DNA of 64,000 bases from NCBI GenBank assembly GCA_025084515.1, contig JAJAGP010000241.1, forward strand, positions 21,232 through 85,231, in the 5' to 3' direction. Source of the DNA: Ancistrus triradiatus (taxonomy: Eukaryota; Chordata; Actinopteri; Siluriformes; Loricariidae). The position numbers and the translations under genes were made by a program. Shown here in pieces: positions 22,004 through 34,179 of this stretch; the stretch's first letter is position 1, and every line of letters begins with the position of its first letter. The notes below the pieces were generated by a model. The model did no database searches. It saw only the letters and a list, made by a program, of their open reading frames with translations, and was not told the DNA's origin.

Positions 22004-23495
22004 TGCAATGGTGCTCGAAAGTTTGTGAACCCTTCAGAATTTTCTGTATTTCTGCATAAATATGACCTAAAACATCATCAGATTTTCACACAAGTCCTGA
22101 AAATAGATAAAGAGAACCCAAATAAACAAATGAGACAAAATATTATACTTGTTCATTTATTTATTGAGGAAAATGATCCAATGTTACATATTAGTGAGTG
22201 ACAAAAGTATGTGAACCTCTGGGATTAGCAGCTAATGTGAAGGTGAAATTAGAGTCAGGTGTTTTCAATCAATGGGATGACAATCAGGTGTGAGTGGGAA
22301 CCCTGTTTTATTTAAAGAACAGGGATCTATCAAAGTCTGCTCTTCACAACATGTTTGTGGCTGGAAAAGGTTACAAAACCATCTCTAAAGAGTTTGGACT
22401 CCACCAATCCACAGTCAGACAGATTGTGTACAAATGGAGGAAATTCAACACCATTGTTACCCTCCCCAGGAGTGGCCGACCAACAAAGATCACTCCAAGA
22501 GCAAGGCGTGTAATAGTTGGCAAAGTCACAAAGACCCAGGGTACTTCCTAAGCAACTGAAGCCTCTCACACATTGGCTAACTTTTTAATGTTCATGAGTC
22601 CACATCAGACGAACACTGAACAACATGGTGTGCTTGCAGGGTTGCAGAGAAAGCAACTGCTCTCCAAAATAACATTGCTGCTCATCTGCAGTTTGCTAAG
22701 ATCATGTGGACAGTCCATAAGGGGCTACTGGAAGAATGTTTGTGGACGGATGAGACCAAAACTATGTTTGGAGAAAGGAAAAAACTGCATTCCAGTATAA
22801 AACCTTATGCCCATCTTGTGAACATGTTGGTGGTAGCAATCCATGGCTTGGACCTGTTTGCTGCATCTGGACCAGGACGGCTTGCCTCAATTGATGGAAC
22901 AATGAATTCTGAATTATATCAGAGAATTCTAAAAGGAAAATGTCAGGACATCTGTCCTGAACGGAATCTCAAGAGAAGGTGGGTCATCAGCAGACAACGA
23001 CCCTAAGCACCAAGTCCGTTTCTACCAAAGAATGGTTAAGAAAGAATAAAATTCATGTTTTTGGAATGGCAAGTCAAGTCCTGCCCTTAATCCGATGTCC
23101 TGGGAGGAGCTGAAATGAGCAGTTTAATTGTTTAGGAAACCCACCAACATCCCAAGCTGAAGCTGTTCTTGTACGGAGGAAATGGGATAAAATTCCTCCA
23201 AGCCGGGTGTGCAGGACTGATCAACAGGTTACAGGTCAAACGGTTTAGCTGCGTTTTATTGGTGCACAGGGGGTCCACACCCCCCCAGATACTGAAACAG
23301 CAAAGGTTCACCTCACTAATATGTAATATTGGATCATTTTCCCTCAATAAATCAATGACAAGTATAACATTTTTGGTCTCATTTGTTTAACCTGGGTTCT
23401 CTTTATCTCTACCTTTAGAACTTGTGGTGAAAATCTGGATGTTTGTTTTAGGTCAATATTTATGGCAAAATATAGAATTCTAAAGGGTTTTCCGT
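22004..23495 (+). mobile_element. Tc1-like transposon, nearly full length, degenerate
   Basis: Long inverted ends: the left has GGTGCTCGAAAGTTTGTGAA then CCCTTCAGAATTTTCTG, and the right mirrors it as AATATAGAATTCTAAAGGG. The outermost right bases are lost. The inner repeat AGTGAGTGACAAAAGTATGT is also present. Related copies are at 55995 (end only) and 60900. Confidence 0.85.
22294..23130 (+). pseudogene. Tc1 transposase, broken
   Basis: The HTH part reads GKGYKTISKEFGLHQSTVRQ and IVYKWRKFNTIVTLPRSGRP. Later frames give ECLWTDETKTMFGERKK (W-[ST]-D-E-T block) and GLDLFAASGPGRLASIDG. Several frameshifts and stops separate the pieces. Confidence 0.85.
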
Positions 23496-23916
23496 AGGAT
23501 TATTAAAAACTGTTTTTTTTTTTAGCCATTTTTCTTATTTTCAAGGTGGAGATTAACCACAACCACCCCCCCTTTCATTTGAGCAAAAGCACCATTAATT
23601 CTGGAGCTGACTGTATAATATGATTTCAGGATTCCTTACTGACAAAACAGAAAAGTGTTTGTCCTATTCCTCACCATAGCCATCTGTGGCTGCTCTCTAG
23701 ACGCCATCTATGGCATTTGTCTTCCCTATCAGACTGACCCCATTCTCAGGCATCCTAGCTCATGTATATGGAAATTGGAAGCCAGCACTCTCCCAAAAGC
23801 TGCGGCTGGAAAAATGCAATGACTGTCCCTAAGGAAGCATGGATTAATCATCCTAATACGATGTTAGGCATTCTGAGATGGGGAGTATGACTGTAATACT
23901 AATACAAATAGTACTA

Positions 23917-24734
23917 CAGTGGTACCTCAGATCTTGTCAATAATTCGTTCCAGACAGTTTGTCGAGAACCGAAAAAGACGAGTACGAAGCAAATTTTTCC
24001 CTTAAGGAATAATGTAAATTTAATGAATCTGTTTCAGACCCCCAGAAAATCCACACTGTATAAGGCATTATATGCATTAATGGAGTTGTATTGTACAGGT
24101 GCTCCCTGATTTTTGAAAGGGATATGTCCCGACAAATCCATTACAACTTAAATGTATCATAAACTGATTAGTTTAACGAGTGTTTGGCATAGCGCTCTAT
24201 ACTTACCATAGCGGAGCTATGGAAAGGATACTATGATAAGTAATGATAAGTATGTTAATGTTTTAAACACTTAAATTAACTTACAGTTGGCCAAAAGCAT
24301 CAACACAAAGCTTAGTTTATACTAAAGTGTTGAAAATATCATGTAATTTAGTTGTGAAAAGTGAAAGCAATACTTACTCTATTGGCAAACTCAGTCAGCT
24401 GCTAAGCTAACTGCAAGCCTGTGTTCTGGAGGATTCAATTCCTGTTTTGCTTTCGGTTGGCTCTTACCTACCTTTTTTAGGATCCATGGGGACTTATTTG
24501 CACTAAGAATACAGTACTGTAGATGTCAAAATGAAGAAAAACAGGATAGAAATAGCAAAGCTCTTCACTGAGGGCTATTGTGAACCTGAATCACTGAGTA
24601 CTGAATCGGGACTCATGAATCGAGTTTAGGCTGAAACGAGTCAACGTCAAGAACCGAGTACATTTTTCTAGTCAAAATAGGTCAAGAACCAAATTTGACA
24701 AGTTCTGAATTGATTGAGAACCAAGGCATCACTG
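23917..24734. mobile_element. MITE, TA-flanked, CAGTGGTACCTC ends
   Basis: Flanked by TA on both sides. Left end CAGTGGTACCTCAGATCTTG, right end GAGAACCAAGGCATCACTG. 818 bp, without a clear transposase. An inverted relative is at about 29548-30137, and part of its interior recurs at 26148-26232. Confidence 0.75.
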
Positions 24735-26147
24735 TACAACTACACTAAGGCTTATATGGACATGACCTTCACAGTTTCAGTCATCTGGAAGTTTAAATTT
24801 GATCAGACTGCTGGAACTGTCAGTCGGAAGACAGATTTAAAAACCCTCTAGTCCTGTTGGGTCATGTTTAGTTTAAATTGTGATTCCCAGCTCTTTCATT
24901 ACCATACATAGCTGGGATTATGCTCTCACTGGTTTAGATAACACACAGCACTGCTAGCCAATCTAGGGCATCTAGCCAAACAAGAGCATGGAGACACAAC
25001 AGAGCAGAGGGGACTGGGAATGTGAGGATGACTAACATAAGACGAGTCTGTTGTTTAGAACATAAGTCACACTCTATTTACTCCATTTGATTCTGTGCTT
25101 TTCTACGTGTTTGTGTTGTCTGTGAAAATGGATATATAACATGTGGAAAAAGAAGTTTTCATTATACTATACTAATTTTACATGATGCTGTTTGTCAGAT
25201 AGATCATTTTCATGGGTCGACTTTATAGTTGATACTTTTGTTTTATATTTATTTCAATATTAAATACATAGAGTGCTATATAAACTAAGGCACAGTGCAC
25301 AGGCAAATAGACTGCCTGTAATGAAGAACAGAAAGACCAGGTATAAGAAGTAGGAGGATGAAACATACACAGGCACAAAATCAGGGCAGACAACGTCCTC
25401 ACAGTGATATAAGCAGATGACTAAGCCTGGCTAAGGCTGATGGGAAGGGGGGAAATATTTCTCCAAGGTTCAATACTAAAGTACGCCAAGACGTACAAAT
25501 GCTGAGTCACTCTTATATACTAGAGAGCAGAAAGGAGGTGGGGGAAATAATCGAGTAAGCCACTCGATAGCAGTAGTGGGGAACAAAGTGTTATAACTCG
25601 GCTTACAGGATTTCCTGTTTAAAGAGAACCAGCCTTCACATGTTCACTATATAAGCGAGTTCTACATCTTCAACAATTAAAAACCCGTCACAGCCTGAGG
25701 GGAACAAACTGTCAGATGCAATTGTGCAGTAGGTACAAATCTATTTCCAGCAAAAATAAAAATCAAAGACCCGATCAGTGGTGTGGCTTCAAGGTTTAAC
25801 ATTATCTAGGAAACAAATATGATCAACTGTAGGTTGTGGATAGTTGTCTTTAGTCATCTTAAACCTTTTGAGTGGATTTACCCACACAAAATATACAAAT
25901 GAAGCAAACCTCATGTGGATGTAAGAGTGGGCAACCTGGCAAAAATGTCACATCACGTTTTTTGAACATGATCCACGATGTTAAGCACAATTATTCTTAA
26001 TGTTGGGTTTCAAAACAAATATTTAACAGGCTTAAATCAGCCAAGGTACCAGCACAAAAACACATTCAGCAAACCTTAGCGCAATTATCCTTCAAAAAAA
26101 GTGCCTCATGACAAGAAAAACAACAAATGCCAAGACATAACTGCATA

Positions 26148-26232
26148 AGGTATTATACGCATTAATGGAGTTGTATTGTACAGGTGCTCCCGGATTTACG
26201 ATGGATTCAGACAAATCCATCATAAATTAAGT
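26148..26232 (+). repeat. Fragment of the 23.9-kb MITE interior
   Basis: GCATTAATGGAGTTGTATTG and TACAGGTGCTCCCGGATTTA match 24070-24115. Confidence 0.7.
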
Positions 26233-26400
26233 CAAGTCAAGTCAGATTTATTTATATAGCGCTTTTTACAATGGAGCATTGTCTCAAAGCAACTTTACAA
26301 GTTTAGATTATCTCCTAATAACTACGTCCAATCCCAAATTGAGCAAGCCTAGGGCGACAGTGGCAAGGAAAAACTCCCTAGTTCTAGGAAGAAACCTTGG
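26229..26400 (+). repeat. GTCAAGTCAAGTC interspersed repeat, cut by gap
   Basis: ATTTATTTATATAGCGCTTT, then CATTGTCTCAAAGCAACTTT and GCGACAGTGGCAAGGAAAAA, then AGGAAGAAACCTTGG, ending at the run of Ns. It is the best preserved copy of this family in the window. Confidence 0.75.
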
Positions 26401-26500
26401 NNNNNNNNNNNNNNNNNNNNNNNNNNNNNNNNNNNNNNNNNNNNNNNNNNNNNNNNNNNNNNNNNNNNNNNNNNNNNNNNNNNNNNNNNNNNNNNNNNNN
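26401..26500. other. Assembly gap (100 N)
   Basis: Exactly 100 unknown bases, the size usually used for a gap of unknown length. It interrupts an interspersed repeat. Open frames running through it are meaningless. Confidence 0.99.
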
Positions 26501-27371
26501 TCAGGCAATAGAGGGGTCTCTCACGGGAATGGCTCTGAGCACAAAGGGCAATGTCTAATGGGTAAGAGGGTGAGTCACTGCGCTCTTGCGTATGCCTGTT
26601 TCTGTTTCTCTCCAGCACACTAACAGGCCCAGCTCGCACGTAGAGTGCCATGGAAATGCTTATCTCTATCGTCCAAGGGTGCAGACTTACGGGTAGTCAG
26701 TGTACACACAGGCACATATGAAAGCATATTCAGTGCACGTTTCAACAAAACACTGTCATCATATTCTTAACGCAGTTAAAAGTTCATGTGATTGTCATAA
26801 ATAAAGGTGCACATCATACCATCGTAAAATGTATTTACGTGATGTTAAAAAAAAATTTATCAAGCATCCTTCTTTAATAAAACAAAAGACTAAACAGACA
26901 TCTATCAGTCTATAGGAACAGGCAAAGTCAGATCAATATTCGTTTCAGTCAATAGTGTTGCATTAAACTGTGCACATGCCTAAAAATGTTGTACAGTCTT
27001 TCCAATGGTCCTTTAACATAAGGCTGCACCTGTTCTTCTTGATATCTAAATGCATTCTTGCATTTCCTTTGTGTTTTTCACACAATGTAGAATTTAACTG
27101 GCACTTTTTGAGTTTAGAGGCAGTGTAATACCTACATTGTAAAAAACATAAAAAGCTTTCAAACATCTGAATCAAATCTGATACACGCGGTAATATATAT
27201 GTAAAAAAGTTGATGCTGAATGCAAGCCTGGACCGGTAATGAAATTTAGACAAACAATTATTAAGACTTACAACATAGTATGTATTTTTTCCAACATTTG
27301 TATCATTATGCTATAAACTAAATACTGGGAATGCTACTAATATCAGAATTATTTATTATAATGATAGCTAT

Positions 27372-28018
27372 TAGAAATTCACAGATGGCAATTTTCTTGG
27401 CCGAAAATGGCATATTCCAATTTCTGATTTTTTAAACACATGACTTGCCGATTCTACTTTCTGTCCAAGAATTAGAAATGACAGCATGTATAGATTTTTT
27501 TTCTTGTTCAACTTTTCTTTTAATGAAAACTTCTTCACTGCTAAAGAAAGATAGGCTTGTGTCTGGCTCTGCACTCAGATCCCACATATTCAGCTAGGTG
27601 ATGCTGCTTTAAATGTCTTATCGTCGTTCTGAGTGTTTTCAAAGTTCTTCCTCCGTGTCTTACTTTCGACATGCATACTGCAAACAACACTAACTTACTG
27701 TGAAGAACTAGAACAAAAAAAGACATGGCCCTCTTTAGTACTGCGCTATATATGAAGAGACTATTTAGTGTACCAAGTAGCAGCATTGAACTGAAATCGA
27801 ACCCTTCCTCGTCGTTAGCATGTGATCTGTCTCATAAACAAACACACAGTTCAAAGCTGGAACTGTGTTTAAAGCAGAACTGAACTGTAAATTAATGTTA
27901 GCGAAAGTAGTGTGTTTTTGTGCCACTGTTGCTGTCAGTGGTTATACGATGCTGATCGGCCAATCACCTGCTGCGGCCGATCACAATGAAAACCGGCCGA
28001 TCGATCGGTGCATCTCTA
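27372..28018 (-). mobile_element. hAT element with BED-finger remnant
   Basis: Ends TAGAAATTCAC and GTGCATCTCTA are inverted. Flanks ATAGCTAT (27364-27371) and ACAGCTAT (28019-28026) form an 8-bp target duplication with one mismatch, as expected for hAT. The minus strand near 27570-27690 reads VCMSKVRHGG, then LKTLRTTIRHLKQHHLAEYV, resembling the BED zinc finger of hAT transposases with its first cysteine lost. 647 bp; not autonomous. Confidence 0.75.
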
Positions 28019-29185
28019 ACAGCTATATTAATAAGCTCAGTAATTGTTGTGGGAAAATCATCATAACATTTTTCGAGTCATTATACCATTGAAATGGCTC
28101 ACGCAGGACTGGATGATACGGCCAAAATCCTCCAACATCATATATCTAAAGTTACATCACGCAAAGTTTATACACCAGTAATTTAGAGACAAAAAACATT
28201 TTAAACATGATACAAAATAACAACAACAACAAAAAACAACACGTCAAAATACTGATTTGGTTGTATAGTGTGTAAACCTGTCAACATCCGCAAAAATTAT
28301 ATAAGTTACAATACTGTATAAAACAGTAATAACATATAATGATCAAACTCAATATAGCGAAAGTGATCCTCACACTAAACTGCTCAGGGGTTTGGATTAG
28401 GCTCCTGACCTTCTCATTGTTGACTGTGTAAATCAGTACGAGGGGTGAGTAAAGTCAGCTAAAATTCATATCACAATATTTTCCACTGTCAATCCAATAA
28501 CAATATAATGTCATAATATACCAAAATATAAATTAAATTGAATAAACTGGATTTCTTTTTTATTATTAACTACCTCTAAGTGTCATTCAAAAGTAGTCAT
28601 AATAAACGTTAACTTAAAGTCAAAACATAGGGATGAGTCATTTCTGTAGAAAATCTTGCTTTTCCGTGTTTGACAGTTGCAGATGTTTGAGTATTTTGTA
28701 TCTGTGTGCATGGCCGGGCTTTTCTATTTCAGTGTTTCTGGGTTTATCCCAGAATCCATGATACAGAAAAATCCACATCATGGACCAGCATCAGATACAA
28801 ATAAAGGTTTTTTTGTACAACCAAACCATGTCCACACAACAGAGGTCACTTGCCATTTAATCACAAGTTCCTCAGAGAGCTTTGCCTTTGACACAACCCT
28901 TTTCTCTGCCATCCATCCTCTTAAGACTTCACATGTAAACAGAGTAAAAGCCCCGCCCAATTGAGCTAACCAGCACTGTTAAAGCACAGCATCCATAATC
29001 GAAAATGTTCATGTGGGATAACGAGCGGTTGACAGCTTTCTCTGAAACTGTCACAGAAACCTTTATGTCAAACGTCTGGTCTGTTCTGGTGCACTGCTTA
29101 CAGTCATTTCCCACTCCTGAAGTACAGAGTGAAGTCCCTCAGCACTGACGCCATGGAAAATCATTAACAGCTACATTAACACTTC

Positions 29186-29372
29186 TAGAATTTAGCAGAT
29201 ATCCTTATCCAGAGCTAACTACAGCTGATAAAATCTTATCATACATATAATCCAGGAAATTGTGAGTTAGGGCCATTGGTCAAGGTCATTACAGTGGCAG
29301 CTTGGAATTGCTGGGATTTGAACACTGGACCTTCTGGTCATTTGTCCAGTACCTTAACCTGTACTGCTCTCT
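29186..29372 (-). repeat. Old tRNA-derived SINE copy
   Basis: GAATTTAGCAGATATCCTTA then TCCAGAGC at the left, and CTGGACCTTCTGGTCA-like head at the right, correspond to the 5691 family in reverse with many substitutions (GGACCTTCTGGTC, GTACCTTAACC). Confidence 0.65.
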
Positions 29373-29547
29373 ATTACATCTATTGCTTCTCCATTTCTGT
29401 TCAGTAAAACCCAAATATGCCACACTGGTGAATTCACTTCTCTCTTTTGTACTCGCTCATCGGTTTTACTCTCTACAGTAAAGCAGCTTCAAAATACCAA
29501 AATTTCCATTTTTTATTTCATATATCCCAGCATTCATTGCCAGATTG

Positions 29548-30137
29548 ATTCTCATCCACCTCGGAACTCGTCAAATTCGGTTCTCAACGCATTTTCACTA
29601 GTAACATGCGTCTCGGTCCTTGCCGGTTGCTTAGTACTCCGCACACTTGCTTAAACTTGTACGAGTCATGTGACTCATTTCAGCCGAAACTCGATTCACA
29701 GCTCTCGGTCAGAGAAGACCTGCACTGTGTCTACTGTGTTTTTCTTTGATTTTACATCTACAGTACATAAAGTGCAAATAAATATCCATGGATCCTAAAG
29801 AAGGTTAGTTAATAGCCAACTGAAAGGAAACTGAAAGCAAAACAGGAACTGAATGCTCCAAAACACAGGCCTAAGTTTGTTAACCAAAAGATGAAGTGTT
29901 TTACACTTTCAATCTATTACTCACTAAATTACATGAGATTTTTCAACAATTAATGATTCTGCCCAACTAAAACCTAAATCAGGGAGCATCTGTACAATAC
30001 ATATAAAGACTTATACAGTGTGGATTTCCATAATTCAATTTGCATTATTCCTTATGAGAACATTTTTCTCGGTACTGTTTTCGGGTTCTCAAGAAGTCTT
30101 CTGGAGCAAATTAACAACGAGAACCAAGGTACCACTG
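29548..30137. mobile_element. MITE, inverted relative of the 23.9-kb element
   Basis: The right end AGAACCAAGGTACCACTG is followed by TA. The left end is eroded (ATCCACCTCGGAACTCG). The interior matches 23917-24734 in opposite orientation, including GGGAGCATCTGTACAATAC. Confidence 0.65.
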
Positions 30138-31203
30138 TATATGTAATAATCTTTGTAAGGGATGTCCAGGGTTTCTATATGTGTAGTTAATTAGTTCATT
30201 TATTGTTTGTATAGGGTATAGTTTCTTTTTTCTTATTTCAAATATCATAACCCCACTATTTCCTGATCCAGTTCATAGGGGAGTCCACAAAGTTTTAATA
30301 TTCAAGAACAACGCAAACACAATGCTCACGTGCAATAGATCAGCTCAAATAAGAAGCAGGTGCATGTTCATGTAATACTAAAAGTGACAGATTGCCTTCA
30401 TAAAATGCTGTACTACTCATTAGGTTAAAACATTTTAGGCCACAGCACACTTAACACCAAATAATATTTAAATTAAACAGCACTCTCTTCATTTTCTGCT
30501 TGACCACAAACTTGTACCTACTGTAAACAACATATGTATTCTCAGCAATTGACATCAGTCCACCAGGTTCTGAATTCTGTGCCTCCATCTTAAAATGACC
30601 CTGCTAAAACTGTTCAAATTCTCACACAAGGCCTTGTGCACGTGATACATAAAAACAGGGTCAATGGAAAACGAGCAACCACAGGCTCCTGTCGGCCAGC
30701 AGCATGATGGAAAAGTGGGAGCTCTGGACAATCCCTAACGTCATATTGCAAAGGCATGAGCGCAAAGCTACCATATGTTTAAAAAAACCTGATTTATCAC
30801 CCATGCTAAACCCCAAATAAAATGTTTTGCTCAAAACACACAGGGAGTGAAAGTTAAAATATAATCATTGTCATTACACTGAGTAACTTTGAACTGAAAC
30901 AAACAATGTGGCCAATATCTGCACACATGCGTTTTACTGTACTATACTGTATAAATACAGATAAAAAAGTATGGGAAAACTCTATAATACCCTAGCCCAT
31001 CACTCTTATTGTAACAAAGGCTGCAAGACACTGAGGTGAAAACCAGGTTTACTGACAAAAATATGTAAACCACAAACAAGCCAGGTCAGAACAAAAATCG
31101 TCCATAATGACAAGCAAACAGAACTGACTTATGCTAGGCAATAATCGTTAATCCGTGAAAGTGTAATTAAAGAGTCAATACCAAAAAAACAGATCAGAAC
31201 ATT

Positions 31204-31307
31204 CACAGAATAAACACTCAGAATTTCACAGCAGGGCTAGAGCAAGGCCTACACTTTGCAAAGTCTTGCTCTAACCCTGCTGTGCAATTCTGAGCATTTC
31301 TTCTGTG
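31204..31307. repeat. Imperfect hairpin, about 46-bp arms
   Basis: Arm 31204-31250 (with ACAGCAGGGCTAGAGCAAG) pairs with arm 31262-31307 (with CTTGCTCTAACCCTGCTGT). About eight mismatches, loop of about 12 bases. Confidence 0.7.
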
Positions 31308-31339
31308 TATATTCTCATCCTTATCCCTTACAAACAAAA

Positions 31340-31665
31340 TGGAGGTCTGTGATCAGGTGACCTAAAATTCTGGCGACCGTGCCCTCTGCAGGTCTGACAG
31401 TCAAGCGTCCGCAGTGGGCATGGCAGTAACGATCCTAGTTAAGTTCTGGCCATGCCTTCCAACCAGGCTGGGTGTCACCCGAGCACAACTGAGCTTAGGG
31501 AAGGGAGACTTGACCATCCCCCAGTGCCACAACTGCAACCCCTACCAGCTCGGAGGTGGACCGGCGGCTCATTCAGGGTACATGGTCGCCTACGTTCCGT
31601 GAATTCCAGAGATAGGCTCCACCCCCAACTCTCGCCACGATAAGCGGATTAAAAGGTGAAAAAAA
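31340..31665 (+). repeat. GC-rich repeat fragment with SINE-like tail
   Basis: Unusually GC-rich for this intron. Ends GAGATAGGCTCCACCCCCAA then CGATAAGCGGATTAAAAGG, the common tail of fish SINE/LINE repeats. The 62-codon frame inside resembles no protein I know. Confidence 0.45.
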
Positions 31666-31790
31666 CAGTAATATTGCGAAAATAAAATGTGACGGACAAT
31701 TATGATGTACAACGTATAATGTTACAGTACACAGTACTGGACTGAGCTCTAACCATCATATCTGACAGAAGACTTATTAAAGATTCCTGT

Positions 31791-32371
31791 TACCGTATTT
31801 TCCGGGCTATAAAGCGCACTGGGTTATAAGGCGCGATATCAACGATCGACTGCTAACGGGTATATTTTCATACATAAAGCGCACCGGGTTATAAGGCGCA
31901 TGAAATGAAACAAAACTCTTAAGTTCCGTCGGAAGCTCAGTTTGGTCTTTACCTGGCGCAGGGCGACTTCTTGCTTCCTCCACTTCCGTACCACTGACTC
32001 GTTAATGTTGAATTCTCTCGCAGCTGCTCTAGTCCATGTTTTGTACTGCGTGACATGATAGCAATTGAGTTTTGAAATCCGCTTTCGAAAATGAATGAAT
32101 GAAATGCACGTACCCTAATGCTGAAGCACATACCGTATTACTCCGCGATGCTGCGCACTACGGTTGCCATAAGCTTTGTAACTTACCAAGGCCGTGCTAA
32201 AACATTTTGACAGATTTATGAGCGCCGTGTACCATCTACAATCAGTTCTAGGTCAGAAAGCTCAACCAGAATTAATTCATACATTAGACGCACTGCATTT
32301 TAAGGCGCACTGTCGATTTTTGAGAAAATTAAAGGATGTTAAGTGCGCCTTATGGTCCGAAAAATACGGTA
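31791..32371 (-). mobile_element. pogo-like non-autonomous DNA element
   Basis: TA-flanked inverted ends: ACCGTATTTTCCGGGCTATA, then AAGCGCAC on the left, and GTGCGCCTTATGGTCCG then AAAAATACGG on the right. The minus strand keeps a transposase N-terminal piece: MSRSTKH, then after a small frame shift TWTRAAAREFNINESVVRKW, RKQEVALRQ. This is the Brinker-type HTH seen in fish pogo/Tigger-like transposases. The DDE domain is absent. Confidence 0.75.
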
Positions 32372-33739
32372 ATTGCTTTTGTTATGTACATTGCTGTATT
32401 TTTTCATTATTGCGAATTTCCATACATTAAAAAAAAAGGTATAGCAGGTGTATAACAGTTTAGGATGGTATTAGGGAGGTTGTGTAGATGGTAGCGTTCC
32501 ATTCGTTGTTTTCAGCGGTATCTCTGACGCGTTTACGCAGTTTTTGTGTGAAAATACCATATATATGTACATATACTACCCTTACACGCATTCTCCATAG
32601 GTAAGTGTTGTACAAAATGAATGAAGAATGCCACACATGGACAGTTTGTTTACTATGCACGACACATGCATGTAGTCAGGTACTGTATTGTACTAGGCAC
32701 GGTAGGTGTATCAAGTTTCACAAAAGAAACAAACTGCTGAAACAAGGAAAGAATGACTGTATTTGTACTGTACTAAATGTTTTCATATTATGTTTTAATA
32801 TTATTGTTTAAAATAAAGCACTATATCTAAGTTTCAGTATTTAGTAACTGAAGGTATCTTGCCCCACAGCAGAGTAATCTAAAACCCCTATGGTCCAGTT
32901 AACATCCATTTCGGTCCCGTTTCACAGAACGTACTGTACCCGTACTGTATCTGCTGCAGTGATTCAATATCTGTTCTAAACCTTGTAATGATTCACAGTA
33001 CAGATTATCAAGCAATAAACTGTACAAGTGAATAAGATCAATCAAACCATTTGTCAAATCCTACAAAACTGACCCATATGAACAAGTAACTGAGAGTGAG
33101 AGTCATTTTAACTATGCTTTAAGGAAACATTACTAACTGCCCTTTATCTCAAACCATCCTGACCAGATGAAATAACTGCAATTATTGTTTAGTCAAATAA
33201 CTGTGACCGGCTAGAAGTAATTTGAATATCTCTCAAACGCTTTTTACAACAAACCATTCGAAGACTTCAACATCACCAGCTCAGTTCACAATGTTCCTTC
33301 AAACTAGTGTTGTAGTAGCTTTCTTTTGAACTGTCTGACATTAACACTTCAGCGGCTCGCTTTGCTTTACTATGTCCGCAAGATCTGGAATTATTATTGT
33401 GTTTTCACATTTAATAATAAAAAGGGATAGAATGGATGTTGCTGGCTATATTCACTTGACTTTATGTAGTAACTTCTGATGAAGTTTGAGAGATGGGAAA
33501 CAGAGTCATCATCAACATTTGCTTCCAAAAGCTACGTTGGCTTATAGAGTTAGACTAAGACTAATATAATAATAATAATAATTTTAGGCTACCATTTAAT
33601 ATTACATTTTACAAAATCTGTAATGAAATATAACATTATTTATTAACAATTACATAAGTTTAATGAATGTAAAGTGAATTAAAAACTAATTACACTTTTT
33701 CATTTTCTTCTTTTTATTCTTGTATGATCAAAAGAAATC

Positions 33740-33915
33740 TTAATCTAGTCTCGATCTCGTCTAATCTTGGTCTCGGCCACTCCCGATCTTGACTTGGACT
33801 CGACTACTTGCTCTTAATTAGGACTCTGTGTGTCCCGGTTTTGGTCTTGACTTGAACTTGACGGGTCCAGGTCTTAACTCGAACTCGGCTCTAGCGGTCT
33901 TGACCACAGGGCAAT
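33740..33915. repeat. Degenerate GTCTTG/GTCTCG-type MITE end
   Basis: A run of related short words (TAGTCTCGATCTCGTC, TGGTCTCGGCCACTCC, GGTCTTGACTTGAACTTGAC) typical of a common fish MITE arm. Boundaries are uncertain. Confidence 0.45.
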
Positions 33916-33987
33916 TTCAAACTACACCTATAACGCAAAACTTTATTCCAAACTACAGAAATTAAAGCATGACAAAATGCGATTGAG

Positions 33988-34179
33988 TGTGGTAGCCTAG
34001 TGGTTAAGGTACTGGACTATGGACCAAAAGGTCCAGGGTTCAAATCTCTGCCAAGCTGCCACTGTTGGGTCCTTGAGCAAGATCCTTAACCCACAATTGC
34101 TTGGATTGTAAGACTGTATCAATTGTAAGTCGCTCTGGGTAAGGGCGTCTGCTAAATGCTGTAAATGTAAATGTAAATG
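33988..34179 (+). repeat. tRNA-derived SINE
   Basis: Head TGTGGTAGCCTAGTGGTTAA, B box GGTTCAAATC shortened at its 3' side, core GTCGCTCTGGGTAAGGGCGT and a repeated AAATGT tail. Same family as 5691. Confidence 0.85.

Noticed and set aside
26279..26651. Open frames running across the N gap
   Set aside because: The unknown bases create artificial frame continuity; the flanks are a non-coding interspersed repeat.
31414..31643. Two overlapping 62-63 codon frames in a GC-rich patch
   Set aside because: No recognisable protein; the patch ends in a SINE/LINE-type tail, so it is better read as a repeat fragment.
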